Of a DNA stretch of 35,066 nucleotides, positions 24,612-34,800 are shown piece by piece. The DNA lies in contig KN882813.1 in assembly GCA_000934455.1 (NCBI GenBank), forward strand, positions 85,881-120,946, written 5' to 3'. A program made the translations under genes and the position numbers. The notes under the pieces were generated by a model that searched no databases, was not told where the DNA came from, and saw only the letters and a program-made list of their open reading frames with translations. Positions within the stretch are counted from its first letter, which is position 1. Each line of letters starts with the position of its first letter. This DNA comes from Apostichopus parvimensis (taxonomy: Eukaryota > Echinodermata > Holothuroidea > Aspidochirotida > Stichopodidae).

Positions 24612-25227
24612 GCTGCTATCGTATCATAAGCGCAGTTGTGCAGTCTCTGCGTGTTCCAATTAAGAAACAACTGTCCCATATATCGTTATTTATTCACCTT
24701 TACTATTTTTTTCATTATTTGTTATAGCTGTTTTTGTATCATCATAAAAGAGTCTGTTAAACACAATCCATTCAACTTTAATGATAGAGCCTATTCTGTG
24801 CGACAGCGCTTGCGCGGCACCACCCTAATAGCACACAATACGTGTTTTTCCATTAGCAACAGTCTCTATATACGGTGACCATCAACAGTCTACAAACATA
24901 TGTCTGATCCGTCATAGGAAGTTACACCCACTCTTCATTGATCATGTATTATAAAGATCCTTTCATTCGAGTTAAAATATTTCCACCGAGATCATTTCAA
25001 ACCTCAGATTGACCCTAGATTTCTGAATGATGGATATCACAGAATGACTGACGTTCGTCTGTTAATAGTAAGGTATACAAAAGCCTGTAGAAATCTCCTC
25101 CCTAAAAATTAACATGACATTGTGTAAGGCCAAATCAGATTGGTTTACAAAGTAACACCTATATTCACTATAGAAAATGGTTCTGATGTCTATTTACTAA
25201 TCAATCATATGGAATACAGACAGCTAT

Positions 25228-25254
25228 CACAAACACACACACAAACACACACAG
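25228..25254. repeat. AC dinucleotide microsatellite
   Basis: About 27 bp of AC units with one interruption. Confidence 0.85.
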
Positions 25255-27704
25255 ACAAAAGTGTTGTACTACTTTCACAGTACGTTGACCCAATCAGTGT
25301 CATGCAACCTAAGGGGCTGAATGGCCGCTCCATTTCTTCTGTTCTGTTATGTTTGAAATACAGGCCGTTTGTTGTCCTTGGAACACAAAAGCTTGTTCAT
25401 AGAAAAGATATTTGATTTTCCAGGGCTGTATAGTTGGGTGGGTTAAGTTCAAACCCCTAAACTACGTTACTTGCAATATATGCGACTCGTTTATTGAACT
25501 CTTGTAATTTTCACACAGTTCCGTTCATTCCAATGCAATTATCGATAATCGAATAATCGATAACCGCTAGAAAATTACCAAATATTCTCTTTCGTACTTG
25601 ACTGTGAAATGAGACCGACTTGTTAATTATATGATCGCTAAATAAGGCTTCTTGCTGTTAAAAAAGGCTGGACCTCTCGATCAAACAGTTGTCAATTCGT
25701 GAACAAACCCCCTTTAATGATTCTTAATTGAAATATAAAAATATAGCGGGGAAAGAAAAAAAAAGCTGTTTTACTCACACTTAATCTTCATAATTAAAGT
25801 GCTTTGTGAGTCTTATATATGATTTTACTTGGAAATAAGCCCACCCAAAAAAAATACAAAACTGGTAAAAATATTACCAATTTCATCAGAACGAAGATAT
25901 TGCATTAAAATAGATTTTTCGTATTTTCTCAACATGATCAATGCATTTTATTTATTAAAGAAACTTATCTTATGAATTCTTTTCGATTCGTAATCTCATC
26001 GCACACACAATCAAACTCCTAGTAGTATTATTCACATAAAAATAATATCGTCCTTGTCAAACATGGATAGAACTGAATTGCAAGGCTTATGATTTTATAT
26101 GGAATTAAAAAAAATTCTTATACTGAAATGTTTGGGTATTTTTGACCAAAATCATGTGCTTTTAAATCTTAGGTATATACTAGCAGGTGCCAATAGGAAT
26201 GTTTTACTTTGCTAACATATAAATAAATGAACTAAAGTGTGGTATGGACCTCTCAATGAAGCTATGATACTGTGTACGCCGACTGCCAAAAGGATAAATC
26301 TAATCTCCTCTAACACCTGCAGCAGCAAGTCACTTAACTTGCTTTTCAAAGTTTACCCTTTTGATTCCGTAAGTGGTGATTCTAGGGTTCATTCAAGAAG
26401 ATAACCTCACAGGATACTGACCCAAACAACACTATAGGAGATCGCTTTGACCCTAGATTGTACCGTTTTCTTGGTAGGTTAGTCCACAACAATAGCGAGA
26501 CCAAATACAAATATATCTTTTCATCTGTTGTTTGAAATCCAGGTGCACAAGTTGTCCAAAGGAAACCACTTTACATTGGAATGTAAGTAGATGGTGTAGA
26601 GATTCTAATAGGGTAACGTTGAGACTAAGTTTGTAACTCTCAGTTAACGGTATCAGGTAATCAATTTATCATTGTTTGAATGATAAAGTAAAATATAGAA
26701 TTTGTCGTATGAAAGTGTAATTCACATACAAGTTCCCATACCAACCGTTATCTCAATAAAAGTGTCTTTGTTTCGCAATTACCACCGTGGAAAAGTATGG
26801 TAGTCAGTCTAATGTCGGTCCATAACTCAAAATACTTCATCCAAAGAATGGGTTATTATGATTATTAAAAAAGAAAGAATCATTTCATTTTTATTTACAA
26901 ATTTGACCAGGTCGTATAATAGTGTTACTTTTCTTACCAATTATAAAGTATGGCTGCTAATTTGTTGTAATAACAAACTTAAGCTAACAACTCAATAGGA
27001 GAAATCATTTCACAGATTTGCAGTAATTTTGGGAGTTCTGAAGATCTTTATTATAACCTGTGAAGATCAAAGCGGGAGAAACCACCTCTACCTCTCTTCC
27101 CCATCCACCCCACAATCCCCACGTTTTGACATTCTGGAAATAACATGATTCATCTTATGTGACAGATTCCACACTGAGTTAGCGTACTTGGGTATTAAGT
27201 ATAAGTCGGTGAATGTATATTGAATCTTTAATACCAAAGTGAGACCCACTCGCGGGAAGTACTCGAGAGGCAGCCCTATAGATAACCCCAGTAAAGATGT
27301 ACTGACAACTTGTGCTTCAGAGTGTTCTACCCTGGCATAGCCTTTTTTATTTCACTATGCATGCACAGGCACAGTGCAAAACCCATTGTATTGAAACAAA
27401 CTTTCAATGACCATAAAAAAACCCTCTATAGTTTTCCTTGGGAATTTAATTAGATTCATTGGACGCCGTATATACGGGTAATTTCAAGTGCTGTCCGACA
27501 GTTCCAACAGCTTGGGTATCAAGTCACATTTTAATCTATTTGAGGTTGGTATGTTCGAGTGTTATATATAAAGGCTATATACAGTCTCGAGCTAGTACGA
27601 AGGAAACGTTTATTCCCGTTAACTCTTACAGGTTAAGGGCATGTTCATTACGAATGGTAAATAAATACCGTCGCCTCTTGTTAAAACTGAAATTTGTACA
27701 ACGA

Positions 27705-27739
27705 GAAGAGAGAGAGAGAGAGAGGGAGAGGGAGAGAGG
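27705..27739. repeat. GA dinucleotide microsatellite
   Basis: About 35 bp of GA units with GGGA variants. It creates the RERERE run in the plus frame at 27459-27797. Confidence 0.9.
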
Positions 27740-28009
27740 CATCGCTTCATTAAACATGCAGACTCGTCCAGAAGAGATGAAGCCATTAACGTATTAATCA
27801 TATACACCTCAAATATGAAAAACACTTGGCTTGCAGCATGAGAAAGGAAACTAATGAAGAGTTTACCATTGTTGCTTTATCGTTGTAGTTTAGTACAGGG
27901 AATCATACTAGTTATTTCATTCATTTTCTATTCTGGATTTATTCCTTTTCAAATATATTGTCTTTTTAATATGACAAAACGTTTAGTTTTTAACATTCTT
28001 TAAGGATTT

Positions 28010-28025
28010 GGGGGGGGGGGGGGGG
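28010..28025. repeat. G16 homopolymer (C16 in the sense of sim)
   Basis: Sixteen G on the plus strand, which is C16 on the sim coding strand. It starts 18 bases downstream of the exon's 5' splice site. It is the longest mononucleotide G/C run I see in the window. Confidence 0.9.
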
Positions 28026-28037
28026 AGGAAGTAATCA

Positions 28038-28044
28038 ACTTACC
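28038..28044 (-). other. 5' splice site of the sim bHLH exon
   Basis: On the minus strand CCTGAAG is followed by GTAAGT, a full-consensus donor, with the intron starting at 28043. It interrupts the codon after FPE in phase 1, the place where the first coding exon of Sim genes ends before LGxAWG. Confidence 0.88.
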
Positions 28045-28218
28045 TTCAGGAAAGAGCGCCCTCATTTTTAAATAGCTTGTGGTCAGCCTGATGACCGATG
28101 CCTTGTCGAGCTGAGTGGTTATTGCAGATGGTAATGGCAAGAGTTTGGCTAATTCATAAAATTCAGCATTTTCTTTCTCTCTGCGAGTCTTCGCAGCATT
28201 TTTAGATCTTTCCTTCAT
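28044..28218 (-). CDS. sim: Single-minded (Sim) bHLH-PAS factor, first coding exon
   Basis: This exon encodes the start and complete bHLH domain of a Single-minded orthologue. The 58 residues begin [17 protein letters not shown] (basic region, about 1-17). They continue through helix 1 ([11 protein letters not shown], about 19-29), the loop PSAITTQ, and helix 2 ([17 protein letters not shown], about 37-53), and end ALFPE plus one base of the next codon. The [16 protein letters not shown] start, the [10 protein letters not shown] loop and the phase-1 FPE|G junction separate Sim from Trachealess/NPAS, AHR and HIF relatives. In animals Sim is nuclear, pairs with ARNT/Tango, binds ACGTG-type sites and specifies ventral midline, neural and endocrine cell fates. 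The PAS-A, PAS-B, PAC and C-terminal exons are missing from this strand downstream, so the gene is only partly in the window. The ATG is 10 bases after the acceptor, so a noncoding first exon probably lies at higher coordinates. Alternatives: an untranslated leader read straight through the acceptor, or an isolated exon copy. An intact frame and good splice sites argue against a pseudogene. Confidence 0.93.
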
Positions 28219-28246
28219 TTCACCGTTCCTGAATAAAAAAAAAAAA
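28219..28246 (-). other. 3' splice site and 10-nt leader before the sim start codon
   Basis: On the minus strand twelve T (28235-28246) are followed by ATTCAG, a strong acceptor ending at 28229. Ten leader bases then precede the ATG at 28218. The reading frame also continues upstream in frame (codons for N-G-E directly before M, then intron-like sequence), so the acceptor rather than a stop defines the exon edge. The context GGTGAAATGA is acceptable for initiation. Confidence 0.8.
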
Positions 28247-28305
28247 GATTTGAGAGGATTCGAGTTGAATAAATAAAATGGTGATAACCAAGAATCCAGA
28301 ATCGT

Positions 28306-28492
28306 TATTGTCATCATCGTTGTTCACAGCGGCATCGTCATCATCAATATTACCATCACCATTATCATCATCACCACCACCTACACCAACACCATCATCA
28401 TCATCACCAATACCTCCATCATCATCATCAACATCATTATCATCATCACCATTACCATTATCATCATCACCACCACCACCACCATCATCATC

Positions 28493-28526
<34 letters not shown>

Positions 28527-29007
28527 TCATCATCACCACCATCATCATCATCATTATCATCACCATCATCGTCATCATCATTACCATCATCATCATTACC
28601 ATCATCATCACCACCATCATGTTCATAGTAATTACCATCATCATTACCACCACCACCACCACCATCATCATCATTACCATCATTATCATCATTACCATCA
28701 TCATCATCATTACCATTATCATCACCGTCATCATCATTGCAATCATCATCATCACCACTATCATCATCATAGTAATTACCATCATCATCATCACCACCAC
28801 CACCATCATTATCATCATTACCATCATCATTACATCATCGTCGTCATCATCATCATCATCATCATCGATCATCATCATCATCATTATCATCATCATCATC
28901 ATTACCATCATCATAACATCATCATCGTCATAATCATCATCACTATCATCACCACCATCATCATCAACACGATCACCACCATCATCATAATCATCATTAC
29001 CATCATT
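28306..29007. repeat. About 700 bp interrupted CAT/CCA trinucleotide repeat
   Basis: The plus strand is almost entirely ATC, ACC and ATT triplets in long runs (ATG, GTG and GAT on the minus strand). It starts about 77 bp upstream of the sim acceptor in transcript sense. Long open frames cross it on both strands: Ser/Pro-rich at 28278-28628, Ile/Thr-rich at 28619-28933, and a 247-codon Met/Val/Asp run on the minus strand at 28381-29124. All arise because the repeat lacks stop codons, and none is taken as a gene. It should be highly length-polymorphic. Confidence 0.95.
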
Positions 29008-29794
29008 GTATCGATTGTGTACCACATAATATACTGTGCAGTATTCCCTATTATATGTCGTGGTTTTGCTTAGTTGTATCAATCTATGGGCTAAGGTTAC
29101 TGTGTAGTTAGTTAGTAGCTTCATTGTCTTATTTCAATGTCCAGTCTTTCAGACTTCCGACGCAAACCACAATCCCAATTATTCTCATCATGTTGTCTTT
29201 GGGATTTACGAGTTATCTTTTTCGACAAAGCACGCAATGAAAGGATCCAACTGTGTACTGTAGGAACTAATCAGCTATCTTCCTTTTACTCTTTCCATAC
29301 CACAGGTGTGTATTTTCGTTTTCTATTGCAAACGAAAATGTTTACTCCCATTACCCCAGAGCGCTGAAATCTGCTAGCTAGCTTCTGTCTGCCTGAAATA
29401 GCATTGACATACACTTAAAGCTAACAATAGCCACTTGAAAGCCATCAATACACACGTCCTTAAAATCGATAAGTTTACCCTCCCGATTAGCTGTGTCTAT
29501 TCACACCTTTATAAATGTCTCAATTGGTTAGATGAAAAGATCTCTCATCACACGTGGATCTTCTGTCATATTAATAAGCTGACGGATGCAGGTGGTCGAC
29601 TCCCTCTCTTTGTCGTATATATACCCCCCCCCCCCCTTCACCCCTACCTGTTTCTCATAACCGACTCATTTACAAACCCTTCCAGGTTTTGATCACATTC
29701 TGATACTTCGTGACTATGCAAAAGTCAATTTATTTAAATATATATATACATGTTGACAAACCAGGAAGACCGATTTTCTTTGCAATATGTATTG
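29008..29794. other. Non-coding stretch upstream of sim
   Basis: No gene is recognised. Plus frames at 29137-29367 and 29435-29692 have mixed composition but no domain or splice evidence. A C13 tract at 29624-29636 follows a short TA run. If sim has an upstream noncoding exon or promoter, it could lie here or beyond, but I cannot place it. Confidence 0.45.
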
Positions 29795-29835
29795 AAATTT
29801 TCGATCCCCCTAGAACCTTCTTCAAGAGGCTGGAG
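29795..29835 (-). repeat. Dispersed GAAGAAG...TCGAAA repeat motif, copy 2
   Basis: Minus-strand blocks CAGCCTCTTGAAGAAGGTTC and then ATCGAAA match copy 1 at 771-817 in order and spacing, with a diverged middle. Similarity does not obviously extend far beyond these blocks. It ends about 50 bp from the left end of the hAT-type MITE. Confidence 0.4.
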
Positions 29836-29881
29836 TTGAAGTGAAAAGTATACACAAGTAAAATGAACATAAAAGTTTTAA

Positions 29882-30294
29882 GGAGTGACCAGTGGCGGAG
29901 CGTCCATACAGTCAGAGGGGCGGATGCCCCCCCCCCCTGACGGACTCAAATGGACTGCTGGCGCCCTTTTCAGCTTTTTACCACTTTTTACTTATTCGCG
30001 ATTATTGACTTTTTTATTGCGCTCTCAAATACCTATTGACATTTGTCACATTTTTTTGGTGTAATTTTCTGACAAAATGGCGATGACACCTATTTATTCT
30101 TCGTATATCTGCAAATTAGCAAGGCCCGGAAAGGGTCATTTCCTGCGATCTAGGGAGTATCTTTACTCAAAAACATTCTGTACGCTCCGCGCCAACCTGT
30201 GGTGGCGCTCAGCTTAGATAGTGTCGAAAGCGCCCTATACAGACCATTCTCGCCCCCTCTGACCAATACCCCTAGCTCCGCCACTGGGAGTGAC
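29882..30294. mobile_element. Complete hAT-type MITE with 8-bp target duplication
   Basis: The element spans 29890-30286 (397 bp). It begins CAGTGGCGGAGC and ends GCTCCGCCACTG, a perfect 12-bp terminal inverted repeat. Inside, TCAGAGGGGCGG on the left mirrors TCGCCCCCTCTGA on the right, so the imperfect repeat extends to about 37 bp. GGAGTGAC occurs directly outside both ends (29882-29889 and 30287-30294), an exact 8-bp target-site duplication. Eight-base duplications and CAGxGGCGGA termini are typical of the hAT superfamily. No transposase is encoded, so it is non-autonomous. A minus-strand frame at 30150-30335 crosses its right end and is not a gene. The exact duplication suggests a fairly recent insertion. 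Confidence 0.88.
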
Positions 30295-30663
30295 AATAAT
30301 ACAGAATATTCATTCCTTTGTCTGTTACGGTACAAACAACTGGTTAATATTGCTAACCTTATACTATTAACCTGACTAAGAACAAATGATGATTAATTTA
30401 CTGAGTCTGACGAACATTGTAAGTCAAATATCCAATCCTCACTTTTCACCTTTAGGATGAATATCTTGTCAGTAAATTAACCCCTTTTCTAAGTTTCATC
30501 GAGTTAACTGTCAGAGGTGCGTTAATTCATTTCGTACAAGTCGTGTATTCCGAATTATTCGGAGTACAGCATCATTTTTTTATTTATCCATTTTACAATT
30601 TTCTCGAAGAATTTCACCAATTCGATCACTTCTCTACATTTTTTGAATACTTGGTCCTTTTTA
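30295..30663. other. Non-coding stretch between the MITE and an open frame
   Basis: AT-rich DNA in which I recognise no gene, RNA or repeat. Confidence 0.5.
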
Positions 30664-30669
30664 GAAGAC

Positions 30670-30864
30670 GAGAAATATCAAACATGACGGTTTAATCGTC
30701 GTATTGGGTAACGAGTTTACAACCCATTGTAAGATCTACGGCGAGCTACTTAGCGCAATTTTGGGTGCCAATTTGCAGAGGCGTCAAATATTTGACAAGT
30801 CCCAGGCTTCGACTAAGACCTGTAACTCAAAGACACAGCAAGAAATATTACCGGTGACCGAATG
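30670..30864 (+). other. 65-codon open frame behind an acceptor-like sequence (speculative)
   Basis: After a TGGTCCTTTTTAG sequence resembling a 3' splice site, the plus strand is open for about 65 codons without an ATG. It reads with balanced composition (for example GELLSAILGANLQRRQIFDK) and stops near 30862. An internal ATTGTAAGA could act as a donor. I recognise no family, and chance open frames of this length are common in the window. Confidence 0.12.
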
Positions 30865-30989
30865 ACTAGCAAACAGAGTTGCTAGAGGCTATTTCTTCAG
30901 CATTAAAAAATGCACAATGACAATAGACAATAGATTAGTAAAAACAATTGATCTTGGAATATGATGAGAAGGGGTCAGAGAAGGATTGG

Positions 30990-31588
30990 TACGTACGTAG
31001 TTAGGTAGAATAGGTAGATAGATAGATAGGTAGATCGATAGGTAGGTAGTTAGGTAGGTGGGTAGGTAGATAGGTAGAATAAGTAGATATTTAGGTAGGT
31101 AGGTAGGTAGATATTTAGGTAGGTAGGTAGATAGGTAGATAGATAGTTAGGTATGTGAGTAGGTAGAGAGGCAGGTAGATATATAGGTAGGTAGATAAGT
31201 AGGTAGGTAGGAAGGTATGTAGATAGGTAGCTAGGTAGGTAGGAAGGTAGGTAGGTAGATAGATAGGTAGGTAGTTAGTTAGGTACGATAGGTAGATATA
31301 TAGGTAGGTAGATAGGTAGCTATATAGGTAAGTGTGTAGGTAGATAGGTAGTTAGGTAGATAGGTAATTAGGTAGGTAGGTAATTGGGTAGGTCGGTAGT
31401 TAGGTACGTAGTTAGGTATGTAGGTAGGTCGGGGTGTGTGGATGATTGGGTAGGTAGGTAGGTAGGAAGGTAATTAGGTAGGTAGTTAGGTAGGTCGGGG
31501 TGGGTGGATGGGTTGGTGGGTGGGTGGGTGGGTAGGTAGGTAGATAGGTAGTTAGGTAGGTAGTTAGGTAGGTAGGTAGTTAGGTAGG
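30990..31588. repeat. About 600 bp TAGG-type tetranucleotide satellite
   Basis: The plus strand is made of GGTA and GATA units (TAGG/TAGA) with scattered GTTAG and GGGTG variants. A GTCGGGGTG-GTGGATG block occurs near 31428 and again near 31494, indicating a local duplication of about 66 bp. It is not a telomere array, because units are neither TTAGG nor TTAGGG in regular succession. Confidence 0.93.
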
Positions 31589-31739
31589 CTAAATATTAGG
31601 TCAATTGTTTATGTTTATTTTCTGTCTGTGTATTTTCTTTAGTCAATTATGTCACTATAAGGAAGACACGCTACCATTATGGTACTTCGCCTGCACAAAA
31701 AACCCCCCACCCCACCTCATGTTCCTGCACCCGCCACAC

Positions 31740-31832
31740 CCCCTACATTCCAATTAAGGGAATATCACGCCCCCATTTCTATTAAGGGAATTATCACCCC
31801 CCCCCCCATTCCATTTGTGGGCATATCACGTA
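31740..31832. repeat. C-rich tandem repeat, about 30-36 bp units
   Basis: Three successive units share ATTCCAATTAAGGGAATATC or a close variant, then ACGCCCC: one from about 31746, a second from about 31775, and a third, more diverged, from about 31807. An 11-C tract lies at 31797-31807. The proline-rich frame over it (31679-31873) is a by-product. Confidence 0.7.
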
Positions 31833-34800
31833 ATACGATACAGGCTCGTTCGGACACCACAAAGGATGGTTAGTCATTGAGCTTTACTGTTAGTCAGGGA
31901 CCATTGTTGGTTACCTTTCTACGAAAAGTTTTAATTTCCTCTTTCAAATACTGGTATTTAAAGGAAGAGGTGAAGTACGATCCTTACGGATGCTCTAACA
32001 GACCATACTAGGACGGTCCAGGGAGTTTCTTGGCTGCTGTTTACATTACCAAAAGCTTCAAACATCTCCAACTGTTAAACTTCATCAGGTTATCTATGTT
32101 CTTCGATACCAAAATGAAAGGGTCCATTAGCTCAAGTTGACACCTCAAGTTTGACTTCAAATTATGAAGTTTAAAGTCGACATTTTTTTACGCTCTTTTT
32201 TACTTTTAAAAAAATGTGTCTGGGTTACGAAATGTCGTGGATCGAATCAAATCCACATCAGCCTTTTTTAATCTTCAATTTGTGAAAATAGACAGGTTTA
32301 TTTACTTGTTCACTTGCAATCTCAGTGTGAGTAATAACACAGCAGGCAATTTGGTAAACTTATCTCTACAAAACTAAAAAAAGTTGCCTCATATAACAGT
32401 TAGAATGAAGACATATTTCACAAATTTGTTCAACTGAGTTTGGAAAATACCGAATTATAGTTTGTTTGAATAAGGTAGTGAACATCATTCCTAACTTCTT
32501 CATCATGTTTAAAAGGCTAACCTCTTCTTTGTGGTGTGAGAAGTCTTATGGAAATAACATTAGTATGGAAATTATTACACAAAATGTACACTAGGGTATA
32601 GCAACCAATACAAACTCACAACAACCAAATATCAGCAGTGGCAAAAATATTTAATTTTCTATATTAGTGTTATTTATTTAGTTAGAATCAATTTTTATGA
32701 AACCAAATTTACATCTAATTCAAGTTTGTTTTGCAATTTTCCAGAGTGAATCAATCCCTTTCGGTATTTCATAAATTTCAATGATTTTCTTAATCTATCC
32801 TGCTATTTTAGAGACTTAGAATTCAGTAATGTGGTAAAGACCAGCTTAAATAGTGCTATACATTGATGTAACTAAATGTGATAATATGCACTTTCTACCT
32901 AATAAAAGTTTAAAAAAATATGTTATTCTAATCAGATTGATTAATAGTATTGAGATCCTGTGAGTTTTATTGCAGTAATTAGACACGGCGAACAAAGCCT
33001 ATACTTATACACTTACTTCCTCAGTTTGAAATCAGCATTTTCTTGTCATCATATCCCTACTACATTTAACCATCCGACCAGATGTAAATCACTCAAACTG
33101 AGTACAATAATCTGCTATATGTGAAGCTGTTAATCGGCTAAAATGGTCAGCGGAGAATAGGAGTTGTTAACTTCACAGCTTATGTGTTCTCCATAAGTAT
33201 TAGATCATGGTTGAAAGAAACCATTAACGGTTATAGTTGGGTAGCCACAAAGAATGAAACCAATTCCCTTGCTAATAGTATTTAATTACTTTGACTTTGG
33301 GAGCAATTTATAATTTAAAGTGTCAAGAAAGAACTATGAATGGAAAAGAAGTAAAAATAGTAAAAACTATATAAGTGTTTAAGGTGCCTATGATAGAGTA
33401 AAGACAAATGATTATGGTATATTTTATAGAGCTATACTGAATTAGTATAATGTATAGGCCTATGTATATTAGACAACTATATACTCAATCAAAGCTTCCA
33501 GAATAATTATGTGAATATTAATTACTATTTATCATCAATAAAATGGTTAATCGTTATTAACGACATACTGAATGGACATATCATTCTTACAATAATATAC
33601 CATCATGCGAGGTATGAGGTATTACAAGAAGCTTGCTATATAAACTTCCATAGTGTATACGCATAACTTTTTGCGTACCAAGTTGTCTAAAAATATCTAT
33701 TTTCTACCTATCCATGTATTTGCTTCTCTTCTACATCATCCAACATAACTATACCTTATAGCATTGCATTTTACTTTAACATGACGTCATCACGTTGGTA
33801 TTCATGTGAGTATGTTTACTGTCTATATCACCCATTTAAATTACCTATTTTAGTCCGTCTCTTGATTAAGATCCAATTATAACAGCTTCTCAAAAAACAG
33901 CTGTATATAGGGCCCATGCCTATCATTCGAAAGTAAACATTTACAGTTCATTCTTTACTCAATTACTTTCCCTTAAAGTGACAGCTGATACCGGTATTTT
34001 TCAGGGTTACAAGTCGTTTTTTTATGGTTAAGCTGTTGGGTTGTGAATATGTCTATTGTAACCCATTCGCACCAAATGTGTGAGGATTGTTGCAATGTTT
34101 ACCCTCTCTACAATAGTACAGTCGCGGACTGAAAAGAAAACACTTTCGAGAGGTGACAACAACATTTGTGAAAGAAGGCGATGACGAACGAACCAGTGGT
34201 CTCTCTAAATGCTTTTGCGGCCGCTCAACTTTCCCCTGCACCTAACATCTGTTTTCCACTATTACTCGTGCAATAGAATATTATGCATACAACAATCTTC
34301 TCGCATTGCTCGCCAACAAAACCCTGTTTAAACATGACCTAAATTTCTTCGTTTATTTGACAGCTTTTGAAGGTAATATCATCTTTTGTGACGATTCAGA
34401 ATGCCCAACCTTTTCCCTTCTTTTTCTCTCCAAAAATCAACATGTAAATTTGTTGATTGGTATAGATTTCAAGGGATCGATGTAAGTATATTATACCGAA
34501 CAAGGCCGTTGTATGTTGCTGGGATTCCCGGGCTGTTGGTATAATAGGATTCTACCACATTGAACACGAGCTAAATCTGATCTTTATCAATGTAGAGTTC
34601 ATTTTGTGGTTTATGGAAAGCGAATTGTGCAAACTTTGTACCATCGAACATTTATTTGTTTTGCCTCCGGCATTATATCGCCGCCAGGCCTTTCAAAATA
34701 GCAATCAATTTACCTTTAGCATTAGTTCTTAAAAAAGAAGCGAGCCTAATATCCGTTCGCAGAGCGCCAACTGTAAACTAAAGCAGTTGCTGCTGTATAT

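Larger units (their letters stand above)
20657..28009. other. Gene-free stretch, presumed part of the first sim intron
   Basis: Apart from the short motifs and microsatellites listed separately, I recognise no gene. Frames at 20767-20949, 21913-22278, 22515-22775, 24380-24565, 24636-24878, 25140-25415 and 27459-27797 have no domain or splice pattern I can name. The 22515 frame has the most protein-like composition. I looked on the minus strand for the expected next sim exons (LGxAWG, then the PAS domain) and found none. Confidence 0.5.

Noticed and set aside
25446..25456. AGTTCAAACCC as a polymerase III B box of a tRNA or SINE
   Set aside because: It fits the B-box pattern, but I find no A box at proper distance, no cloverleaf and no tail.
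26290..26350. Minus-strand KLSDLLLQ followed by GTGTTA, considered as the next sim exon (expected to end near ELGSHLLQ)
   Set aside because: An in-frame stop lies only about ten codons upstream, the conserved residues before it are absent, and no proper acceptor is present.
28278..29124. Long Ser/Pro, Ile/Thr and Met/Val/Asp reading frames over the trinucleotide repeat, up to 247 codons
   Set aside because: They exist on both strands and in several frames because ATC/ACC triplets contain no stop codons. The composition is pure repeat with no domain.
30795..30825. Minus-strand LVEAWD, resembling the LGEAWG that follows the bHLH in Sim
   Set aside because: It lies upstream of the bHLH exon in transcript sense, so the order is wrong, and the neighbouring residues do not match.
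30990..31588. TAGG-rich array as a telomeric or interstitial telomere repeat
   Set aside because: Units are GGTA/GATA with irregular variants. Regular TTAGGG or TTAGG succession is absent.
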